A program made the translations under genes and the position numbers. Under the pieces are notes generated by a model that saw nothing but the letters and a program-made list of their open reading frames with translations, ran no database searches and was not told where the DNA came from. Positions 1 through 6,275 of a stretch of 64,000 nucleotides of DNA are shown here, piece after piece; within the stretch, counting starts at the first letter, position 1; the number at the start of each line of letters is the position of its first letter. Source of the DNA: Mesorhizobium sp. (GTDB taxonomy: Bacteria; Pseudomonadota; Alphaproteobacteria; Rhizobiales; Rhizobiaceae); the NCBI RefSeq assembly GCF_016793485.1, contig NZ_JAEULZ010000046.1:355789-419788 (forward strand). The letters run 5' to 3'.

Positions 1-2
1 CG

Positions 3-116
3 CTTGCCTCGACACATCTCGCGTCTCGCAAGGGTCTGCTCGATCAGGTTTTCGCCGGGCTGATCTTCGTCGTTGCGGTCTATGTGATCTACCGCAGTTC
101 GGGCTCCCTGGGATGA
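3..116 (+). CDS. TauE/SafE-family permease, C-terminal fragment cut by window edge
   Basis: An open frame runs in from the left edge and stops with TGA at 114-116; only the last 37 codons are visible. The translation is a short basic segment followed by one hydrophobic helix (LIFVVAVYVIY) and a small Ser/Gly tail, which matches the last membrane helix of TauE/SafE sulfite exporter-like permeases. The family call also leans on context, because TauE/SafE, DUF2892, MBL-fold and rhodanese genes commonly sit together in sulfide and metal detoxification loci. The start lies outside the window. Confidence 0.45.
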   Translation, partial: LASTHLASRKGLLDQVFAGLIFVVAVYVIYRSSGSLG

Positions 117-193
117 TGCCGTAGTTCCGATCGCGCCGATGAAAACACGGGCAAGGATTGCGATCACATCGAGGGTCATCTTGGCGCCTTGGT

Positions 194-412
194 TCAGCTC
201 TCGTTCCAGCGCGCAGCCTGGAGAAGATGCGCCATGGCGCGAGACCGGGTCGGGCCGGCATAGACAAGTCCGGCTCCGATCAAGCCAGCCAGCGCGAGGA
301 TCGCGGGGTGTATGATGAGTCCACCGAGCAAGCCGATGACGAGGGAGACTCGCCCGCGGCGATCAGAGCCTGATGCTGGAGTTGCCGATAGACGACGCAG
401 TCCTGTCGTCAT
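194..412 (-). CDS. DUF2892-type small membrane protein
   Basis: A 72-residue protein with one or two hydrophobic segments (about residues 22-52) and the pattern usual at the end of DUF2892 proteins, a YAG-x-T motif followed about 17 residues later by RWN. Family members are small inner-membrane proteins, often fused or adjacent to rhodaneses. The usual Cys of the C-terminal motif is replaced here (SRAMAHLL). It starts inside the last codons of the merR gene (409-412 overlap), so the two are probably translationally coupled and share the merR transcript. Role unknown; the link with sulfur or metal handling is by context. Confidence 0.6.
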   Translation of the reverse strand: MTTGLRRLSATPASGSDRRGRVSLVIGLLGGLIIHPAILALAGLIGAGLVYAGPTRSRAMAHLLQAARWNES

Positions 413-837
413 AAGGATTTCTGGCCGGGCCGCGCGGCCAGCGCAACGTGATCGGCCAACACTTCGATGATCCGGCAGTCGGCGACCTTTCCGTTCGCGC
501 AGGATTCGATCATGCGCGTTAGCTCGTCCTTCAAGCCCAGCAGCCGTGAGATGCGATCGTCGACCGCCGCGAGTTGATCTTGGGCGATCCGGCTGACCTC
601 TTCACAGGAGGCATCGGGCATCTCTCGCAGCCCGAGCATCGTGCGGATTGTCGAGATCTCGAATCCAAGTTCGCGCGCGTGACGGATGAAGGCGAGTTGC
701 TTAACGTCCGGTGTCCCGTATCGACGCCGCCCACTCTCCGTTCTGCCAGGCTTCGGCATTAGCCCGATCCGCTCGTAGTAGCGGATCGTCTCGATATTGA
801 CCCCTGTGCGTCGGGACAAGTGTCCGATAGCGATCAT
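409..837 (-). CDS. MerR-family metal-sensing transcriptional regulator
   Basis: A 142-residue protein of normal MerR length. The N-terminal winged helix-turn-helix (residues 1-70) contains the signature IETIRYYERIGL and GRRRYG. A dimerisation coiled coil follows, then a C-terminal metal loop. Cys near residue 78 (ASCEEV), Cys near 112 (ESCANG) and Cys near 119 (ADCRII) match the three-Cys arrangement of the MerR/PbrR/ZntR branch, so it should bind a thiophilic divalent ion (Pb, Cd, Zn or Hg; the exact metal cannot be read off). It is transcribed away from the ligase/P450 operon, with a MerR-type operator between them, and three more copies of that operator lie further along the cargo. By family knowledge it would untwist the 19-bp-spaced promoters when metal is bound. 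Confidence 0.9.
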   Translation of the reverse strand: MIAIGHLSRRTGVNIETIRYYERIGLMPKPGRTESGRRRYGTPDVKQLAFIRHARELGFEISTIRTMLGLREMPDASCEEVSRIAQDQLAAVDDRISRLLGLKDELTRMIESCANGKVADCRIIEVLADHVALAARPGQKSL

Positions 838-843
838 CGGGGG

Positions 844-874
844 TTGCTCCTGTAGTGGCTACAGGAAGTATGTA
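844..874 (+). promoter_or_regulatory. MerR-type operator/promoter, copy 1
   Basis: The -35 element TTGCTC (844-849) and the -10 element TATGTA (869-874) are separated by 19 bp, the overlong spacer typical of MerR-activated promoters. The spacer holds a perfect dyad, CCTGTAG (849-855), TGG, CTACAGG (859-865). It lies between the divergent merR gene and the ligase/P450 operon, so it probably activates the operon and autoregulates merR. Confidence 0.85.
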
Positions 875-894
875 TAGCAAGTGGTCGGAGGTGT

Positions 895-2286
895 GTGAAC
901 CTGGGAACGATAATGACCGAGCATGTCATAGGCCTGATCTGGGACGCCTGGCGCGCTCGAAGGAGCGAAGTCGGCGCAATCGCCCAACGCCAACGCGCCC
1001 GTCTCGCCGACATGGTCGCCCATGCCCGGGCCGGCTCGCCGTACTACCGTGAGTTGTACCGCGAGCTGCCGGATCGGGTTGAAAGCGCTGAGCGGCTTCC
1101 TGTTACCGACAAGAAGACGTTGATGGCTCGCTTCGACGATTGGTGTGTCGATCGGGAGGTAACCGAGGAACGGGCGCAAGCGTTCGCAGAAGATGCGAAG
1201 CTAATCGGCGAGCGTTTCCTGGAAAAATACACGCTGCTGACGACCTCGGGCACGACGGGGACGCGCGGAGTCTTCGTGCTCGATGACCGGAGCATGGCCG
1301 TCACCACCGCGATGGCCTTTCGCATGCTGACAACCTGGCTCGGTGCGGGGGATTTCATTCGGATCGTGGCGGGAGGAGGGCGCATGGCGATGGTCATGGC
1401 GACGGGCGGCCACTTTGCCTCGGCGGTGGCTGCGGCACGCCTGAAGAAGAGCCGAGGCCGACGCCTCGAAGTGCTGTCGGTGCACATGCCTTTGCGGGAG
1501 CTCGTGACCCGGCTCAACCAATTCCGACCGGTGCTCCTCGCGCCTTACGCGAGCATGGCGGCGCTGCTTGCGAGCGAACAAGAAGGCGGCCGTCTGCACA
1601 TCAATCCGGCGTTATTGGCGCTCTCCGCCGAAGGGCTGCCGGAAGGCGAGTACGATCGAATCGCCCGAGCATTTAAGGCAAAGGTCGGCAACAGCTACGC
1701 CGCTACCGAGTGTCCGTTCTTCAGCTACAGCTGCGAGCATGGGTGGTTGCACGTCAACAGCGACTGGGTGGTGTTTGAGCCGGTCGACGCGGGCCATCGG
1801 CCGGTGCCGCCAGGTGAGCCGTCCCATACGGTGCTCATCAGCAATCTCGCCAATCGAGTGCAGCCCATTTTGCGCTACGATCTGGGTGACAGTGTCTTGC
1901 AGCAGGCGGGACCTTGCCGGTGCGGCAATCCATTTCCATCGATCCGTGTGCAAGGTCGATCATCGGAGGTCCTGATCTTCCGCACCGATGGTGGCGACCG
2001 GGTAACTGTCGCGCCGTTGGCCTTTGCCACTTTGGCCGATCATGCACCGGGACTGCAGATGTTTCAGATCGTGCAGACTGCGCCGGCCAGTCTGCGCGTG
2101 CGTTTGCAGACGCGTGACGCTGATTCGGATCGTGTCTGGGAAGCGGTGCAGGCCGGCATAAGACGTTTGCTCGCCGATCATGGCCTCGCTCATGTGGCCG
2201 TGGAGCGCGCTGAAGAAGCGCCGGAGCAGTCGAAGGGCGGCAAGTTTAGGCAAGTTCTCCCGCTCGTGGACAGCCCCCGCTCGTAG
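895..2286 (+). CDS. Adenylate-forming ligase of the phenylacetate-CoA ligase (PaaK) type
   Basis: A 463-residue member of the ANL adenylating superfamily. The AMP/phosphate-binding loop TTSGTTGTRG is at residues 116-125. A second motif, NSYAATECP, fits the adenine-binding A5 region, and a C-terminal YDLGD...CRCGNPFP...VQGRSSE block matches the PaaK/F390-synthetase hinge. Such enzymes activate a carboxylic acid as an acyl-AMP and usually pass it to CoA; the substrate here is unknown. It is the first gene behind MerR box 1 and precedes a fatty-acid peroxygenase gene by 53 bp, which suggests a fatty or aromatic acid substrate. The start is uncertain: GTG 895 follows GGAGG (887-891) very closely, and ATG 913 is the alternative. 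Confidence 0.8.
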   Translation: MNLGTIMTEHVIGLIWDAWRARRSEVGAIAQRQRARLADMVAHARAGSPYYRELYRELPDRVESAERLPVTDKKTLMARFDDWCVDREVTEERAQAFAEDAKLIGERFLEKYTLLTTSGTTGTRGVFVLDDRSMAVTTAMAFRMLTTWLGAGDFIRIVAGGGRMAMVMATGGHFASAVAAARLKKSRGRRLEVLSVHMPLRELVTRLNQFRPVLLAPYASMAALLASEQEGGRLHINPALLALSAEGLPEGEYDRIARAFKAKVGNSYAATECPFFSYSCEHGWLHVNSDWVVFEPVDAGHRPVPPGEPSHTVLISNLANRVQPILRYDLGDSVLQQAGPCRCGNPFPSIRVQGRSSEVLIFRTDGGDRVTVAPLAFATLADHAPGLQMFQIVQTAPASLRVRLQTRDADSDRVWEAVQAGIRRLLADHGLAHVAVERAEEAPEQSKGGKFRQVLPLVDSPRS

Positions 2287-2339
2287 GTCGCCTGTGGCAA
2301 GGAGGACGTGCGAGACAGGATATCAAGAAGGACAGATCG

Positions 2340-3587
2340 GTGCCCCGAATTCCACGTGAGAAGGGACTGGATTCGACGCTCGCCCTTGCCGGAGATCCAT
2401 ACAGATTCATCTCGAACCGGTGTCGACGCTACCGATCGGACCTGTTTGAAACGCGGCTCCTGCTGCGGAAAACTATCTGCATGACGGGCCCCGAAGCGGC
2501 GCGGCTGTTCTACGATCCGAGTCGGTTCGTGCGCTGCAGTGCCACGCCAAGGGCGATCCAGAAGACATTGCTCGGGGAAGGTGGCGTACAGGGCCTCGAC
2601 GACGGGGCGCATCGACATCGTAAGCAGATGTTCATGTCCCTGATGGCGCCCGAGCGCATCGAGCAGCTCATAGAGCTGACCGGCGCGGAGTGGAGGGTCC
2701 GCGTGCGCAAGTGGGAATCGATGCACAAGGTCGTGCTCTACCCGGAGTTTCACGAGCTTTTGACGCGCGCGGCGTGTGCCTGGGCCGGCGTGCCACTGGC
2801 GGATTCAGAGGTCGATGCGCGAACGCGGGAGATTGCCGCACTGTTTGACCATGCGGGTTCGCTCGGACTTAGGCATTTGTGGTCGCGGTGGGCTCGAAAA
2901 CGGGCAGACCGCTGGCTGGAGGAGGTCATCGAAAAGATCCGTAATGGCCGACTCCACCCGCCCGAACAGTCGCCCGCCCACACCATAGCGTGGCATCGTG
3001 ATTTGAATGGCGAGCTGCTGACGCCCCACGTCGCTGCTGTCGAGCTGCTCAATGTGATCAGGCCGACGGTCGCTGTCTCGGTCTACATGCTCTTTGTCGC
3101 GCATGCATTAAACGCGCATCCTAAACTCCGAGAGGCGGTTCTGGCCGACCATGATGGCTACGCCGGCCGCTTCGTTCAGGAGGTTCGGCGATACTATCCC
3201 TTCTTTCCGGCGGTCGCTGCACGGACGCGGCAGGCGTTTGAATGGAACGGATATCAGTTCCCCGAAGGTCGACGCGTGATCCTTGATTTGTACGGAACCA
3301 ACCAGGACCCTCGGACGTGGGGGAGGCCGGAGGAGTTCGAGCCCGAGCGATTTCGGCGGTGGGACGGGAGCTCCTTCAATTTCATCCCTCAGGGTGGCGG
3401 GGACCACAATGTTGGTCATCGCTGTCCTGGCGAATGGATCGCGATTGAGCTCATGAAGCTCGCAGCAGATTTTTTCACCCGGCGCATGACCTACGACTTG
3501 CCGGAACAGGATTTGCGGATCGACTGGTCGCGGCTGCCCGCGTTGCCGCGTAGTCGGATGGTGATCAGCAACGTGAGGGAGATTTAG
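2340..3587 (+). CDS. CYP152-family cytochrome P450 fatty-acid peroxygenase
   Basis: A 415-residue protein that follows the CYP152 (P450 BS-beta / SP-alpha) pattern along its whole length. The heme ligand Cys362 lies in GHRCPGEW, and Arg241-Pro242 in NVIRPTVAV corresponds to the carboxylate-binding Arg-Pro pair that replaces the usual acid-alcohol pair. Residue 84 is Gln (GVQGLD), as in the hydroxylase BS-beta, whereas the decarboxylase OleT has His. By family knowledge it uses H2O2, without a redox partner, to hydroxylate fatty acids at the alpha or beta carbon. It starts with GTG 2340 and shares an operon with the upstream adenylating enzyme under MerR box 1. Finding this enzyme under a metal-sensor promoter is unusual. 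Confidence 0.93.
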   Translation: MPRIPREKGLDSTLALAGDPYRFISNRCRRYRSDLFETRLLLRKTICMTGPEAARLFYDPSRFVRCSATPRAIQKTLLGEGGVQGLDDGAHRHRKQMFMSLMAPERIEQLIELTGAEWRVRVRKWESMHKVVLYPEFHELLTRAACAWAGVPLADSEVDARTREIAALFDHAGSLGLRHLWSRWARKRADRWLEEVIEKIRNGRLHPPEQSPAHTIAWHRDLNGELLTPHVAAVELLNVIRPTVAVSVYMLFVAHALNAHPKLREAVLADHDGYAGRFVQEVRRYYPFFPAVAARTRQAFEWNGYQFPEGRRVILDLYGTNQDPRTWGRPEEFEPERFRRWDGSSFNFIPQGGGDHNVGHRCPGEWIAIELMKLAADFFTRRMTYDLPEQDLRIDWSRLPALPRSRMVISNVREI

Positions 3588-3631
3588 CGCCTCAATTTAG
3601 GTTTTCGCTTCGGTACTCACCAGGTGGACAC

Positions 3632-4168
3632 ATGACAGTCTTGTTCGGAATCCCAATACCGTCTGTCGATCCAATATTTCTGAGCATTGTCGTCTTTCAT
3701 ATCCTTGTTGGCTTGCCCACCGTGATCGTGGGCGCGGTAGCAATGCTTAGCCGCAAAGGGAGCCTTCGACATTCCCGGTTCGGATCGCTTTATTTTTGGC
3801 TGCTCTCGATCTTATTCATCTCTGCAACAGTTCTTGCTGCGATGCGCTGGGAGCACGACTATCATCTGTTCATTCTCGGAGTTTTGTCGTTCTCGGCAGC
3901 GGTTTTTGGCAGAACCGCCGCGCGTCGCCGCTGGCCGCAATGGCCGCGCCTTCACCTCTCTGGGATGGGGGGATCGTACATCCTGATGCTGACGGCCTTC
4001 TTGGTGGACAACGGGCAGTTTCTGCCGGTCTGGAGAGATCTGCCGCACTTGACGCTCTGGTTCGTGCCAAGCGTGCTCGGCTTGCCGTTTCTGATGAATG
4101 CGCTGATCAGGCATCCGCTGGTCATTGACTATGGTCGGCAGACCTCGTCGTACCGACCCTCAAACTGA
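3632..4168 (+). CDS. DUF2306-like integral membrane protein
   Basis: A 178-residue, very hydrophobic protein with about five predicted membrane helices (near residues 13-38, 50-68, 75-92, 108-125 and 135-158). Conserved-looking polar positions include the HLSGMGGSY stretch and LTAFLVDNG, a pattern seen in DUF2306 membrane proteins, which have no established function. It follows the P450 gene by 44 bp and is probably the third gene of that operon. Downstream lies MerR box 2, so transcription is re-initiated after it. A role in lipid or envelope modification is only inferred from its neighbours. Confidence 0.6.
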   Translation: MTVLFGIPIPSVDPIFLSIVVFHILVGLPTVIVGAVAMLSRKGSLRHSRFGSLYFWLLSILFISATVLAAMRWEHDYHLFILGVLSFSAAVFGRTAARRRWPQWPRLHLSGMGGSYILMLTAFLVDNGQFLPVWRDLPHLTLWFVPSVLGLPFLMNALIRHPLVIDYGRQTSSYRPSN

Positions 4169-4188
4169 CGCCCCACTCGAAATTGGGC

Positions 4189-4219
4189 TTGATCCTGTAG
4201 TCTCTACAGGAAGTAGATT
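4189..4219 (+). promoter_or_regulatory. MerR-type operator/promoter, copy 2
   Basis: TTGATC (4189-4194) and TAGATT (4214-4219) are spaced by 19 bp around the perfect dyad CCTGTAG (4194-4200), TCT, CTACAGG (4204-4210). The geometry is the same as copy 1. It sits 27 bp ahead of the MBL-fold gene start and should place that gene under the same metal sensor. Confidence 0.85.
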
Positions 4220-4246
4220 CGCTCCAAATCTACGAGGAGTCTAACG

Positions 4247-5201
4247 ATGAAAGCCGCGGTCGCTAGCGATACCGAGACTAACTTCCCCCAGACAGCGCAA
4301 CGGTCATTGCCCATCCGGAAAGGTCCGATTGTGACGGGCTTTTTCGAGAAACGGACCTCCAGCGTCCAGTATGTCGTCGCGGACCCGGAAACAAAACGCT
4401 GTGCCATCATCGATCCGGTCCTGGACTTCGATCCGAAGTCGGGCGCGATCGCCACATCGTCTGCGGACGCCCTTTTAATATACATCGATCGTGAGGGGGT
4501 ATACGCTTGAGTGGATCCTAGATACGCACCCCCACGCTGACCATTTCTCGGGCGCTGGATACCTGAGCGAGAGAACCGGAGTTCCGACCGCCATCGGCGC
4601 CAAAGTGGTCGACGTCCAGAAGTTATGGAAGGGAATTTACAATCTGCCCCTAAGTTTTCCGGCAGACGGTTCGCAGTGGCACCGGCTTTTTTCCGACGGC
4701 GAGCGCTTCAAGATCGGCAATATGGATGTCGAGGTACTGTTCACGCCGGGGCATACTCTGGCCTCGATTGCCTACGTCACTGGCGACGCGGCCTTCATTC
4801 ACGACACGCTTTTCATGCCGGACGGCGGTACGGCGCGCGCGGATTTTCCCGGCGGTAGCGCGAGTGCGCTGTGGAAGAGCATCCAGCGCATTCTGGCGCT
4901 GCCGGACGAGACGCGTTTGTTCACTGGCCATGATTATCGTCCGGGTGACAGGAAGCCGGCGTGGGAGAGCACAGTCGCCCAGCAGAAGGCAGAAAACATC
5001 CATGTGACCAAAGCGATGACGGAGGAGGAGTTCGTCGCTCTGCGGGAAGGGCGCGACCGAGAGCTGCCCATGCCGAAGCTCATCCTGCATTCGTTGCAGG
5101 TGAATATTCGCGGAGGGCGGCTGCCCGAGCCCGAGAGCAACGGTAAGCGCTATTTGAAGATCCCCCTCGATGCGCTGGAGGGCGCACGTTGGGACGAGTG
5201 A
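4247..5201 (+). pseudogene. MBL-fold hydrolase (Blh/persulfide-dioxygenase-like), split by a +1 frameshift
   Basis: Two overlapping frames together make one metallo-beta-lactamase-fold protein. Frame 1 (4247-4510) carries the N-terminus and ends abruptly after YIDREGVYA. Frame 2 (to 5201) resumes with YTLEWILD and contains the metal motif THPHADHFSG, the second metal region TPGHTLAS, and GHDYRPG. Removing one G from the GGGGG run at 4495-4499 restores a continuous product of about 317 residues. Homologues lie with rhodaneses and act on sulfane sulfur (ETHE1/Blh group). The break could be a true mutation, a slippage site or a sequencing error. It lies directly behind MerR box 2 with a good AGGAG ribosome-binding site. 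Confidence 0.8.
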
Positions 5202-5212
5202 AGGAGTCAAAA

Positions 5213-5553
5213 GTGGCCAGCGCAAAGCAACTGGTCGCCAGGGCTACCAGAGACATACAGAGCCTCTCGGCCGCGGACGCCCTAGAGCTCATGGCGGACC
5301 CAAATGTCGTGTTTGTGGACGTGCGCGAGGGGGAAGAGCTGAAAAAATGGCAGGCTCCTGGGCGCTGTGCATGTAGCCCGCGGGTTGCTCGAGTTTCAAG
5401 GCTGACCCCGCAAACCCGACCCACAAGCCGGTGCTCGGGATCGGGATGAAACTGGTGAATTGAGGCTTGGGAAGCTGTTCTGCTCTTGGGGCCAAGGCGC
5501 TCTTGGAAATGGGCGTCACCAATGTCGCGCACGTTTTTCGAGGAGAGTCATGA
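5213..5553 (+). pseudogene. Rhodanese-like sulfurtransferase remnant
   Basis: It begins well, with AAGGAG (5201-5206) six bases before GTG 5213, and its first 50 or so codons read as a normal rhodanese N-terminus ending in VFVDVREGEELKK. After that the rhodanese pattern jumps frame: PGAVHVARGLLEFQ appears in another frame near 5357-5397, and ALGAKALLEMGVTNVAHV in a third near 5481-5535. The active-site loop (CxxGxR region) appears to be deleted. At least two shifts and a deletion mean it is not repairable by one base, so this is real decay. It ends across the start of the next gene. Confidence 0.75.
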
Positions 5554-5942
5554 GCATTGTTGAATTCCCGCGCCGCGCCACCCTCCACGGGGAGTGGCGG
5601 CCGGACGAATGGCAACAGCTCGTGGCGCTGTTCTTACCCAACGCCGCGACTGTTGGCATCACATGGGATGTGGGATCGACCGAGCGGAGCGACCCGCAGT
5701 TCTATCTGCTCGGGCCTGGGCCCGATCGCGACTGCGTGCTGTGCGTGTCGCGGCTCGCGCAGGGCTACGTGCTGGAAGACGGCGAGGGCCGCCTGATCGG
5801 CGAGGCCCCCTCGCTCGACCAGTTAGCCGAGCAGACCGCACGCGCCGCGGTGCGCGGCGGACGCTCGTTCATCGCGCGCGTTGCCGGCGGCTTCCCAGCG
5901 CTTCAGCAAGCCGGCGGCCCTCTTGAGGAGGCGGACCGATGA
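5550..5942 (+). CDS. Conserved hypothetical protein of the metal-resistance cargo
   Basis: A 130-residue soluble, mildly acidic protein. I chose ATG 5550 because AGGAGAG (5541-5547) precedes it and the open frame upstream belongs to the rhodanese remnant. No domain is recognised. The middle reads as a beta-rich segment (TVGITWDVGSTERSD, then a DRDCVLCVSRL strand with two Cys) and the end (RSFIARVAGGFPAL) is a probable helix. Its stop overlaps the start of the next small gene (ATGATG at 5939-5944), so the two are probably translated together. Confidence 0.6.
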   Translation: MSIVEFPRRATLHGEWRPDEWQQLVALFLPNAATVGITWDVGSTERSDPQFYLLGPGPDRDCVLCVSRLAQGYVLEDGEGRLIGEAPSLDQLAEQTARAAVRGGRSFIARVAGGFPALQQAGGPLEEADR

Positions 5943-6061
5943 TGCACGACATGATGGGGGGCGGGATGATGTGGGGCATGAGCGTTTTCGGTCTCCTCGT
6001 CATCATCGTTCTGGTCCTCGGGGCGATAGCTCTCGCCAAATACGTCTTTTCGCGGAAGTGA
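5939..6061 (+). CDS. 40-residue Met-rich single-pass membrane protein
   Basis: A small gene overlapping the stop of its upstream neighbour. The product begins MMHDMMGGGMMWGM, seven Met plus one His and one Asp in the first fourteen residues, then one strongly hydrophobic helix (VFGLLVIIVLVLGAIALA) and a short basic end (KYVFSRK). Met/His-rich extracytoplasmic ends are common in proteins that contact soft metals, so a metal-related role is plausible but unproven. The translational coupling, a hairpin immediately after the stop, and the following MerR promoter support it as a real last gene of an operon. Confidence 0.65.
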   Translation: MMHDMMGGGMMWGMSVFGLLVIIVLVLGAIALAKYVFSRK

Positions 6062-6064
6062 GCA

Positions 6065-6086
6065 GGCCCGGTGCTTTGCCCGGGCC
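6065..6086 (+). terminator. Hairpin after the small membrane-protein gene
   Basis: GGCCCGG (6065-6071) and CCGGGCC (6080-6086) form a perfect 7-bp stem with an 8-nt loop, four bases after a stop codon and about 100 bp before MerR box 3. There is no T-run, so intrinsic termination would be weak. Confidence 0.45.
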
Positions 6087-6188
6087 ATCGCAACTAGCGC
6101 ATCTAACTGGGCCTAAAGGGTCTGAGCCCGGGAATCTGGCAGGGCAAAATCAAATGATCAGAAAGAGCCGCTCGCTGCAGCGCAGCCC

Positions 6189-6219
6189 TTGCTTCTGTAG
6201 TGACTACAGGATGTAGGGT
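6189..6219 (+). promoter_or_regulatory. MerR-type operator/promoter, copy 3
   Basis: TTGCTT (6189-6194) and TAGGGT (6214-6219) have a 19-bp spacer around the dyad CTGTAG (6195-6200), TGA, CTACAG (6204-6209). It lies 57 bp ahead of the metal ATPase start codon and is the probable metal-inducible promoter for the ATPase and the lspA-ccdA block. Confidence 0.85.
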
Positions 6220-6275
6220 TAGCAAGAGTGAGAAAGCGTGGAGCCGAGCGCAATGACAATAGTAAGGGGATTGTG

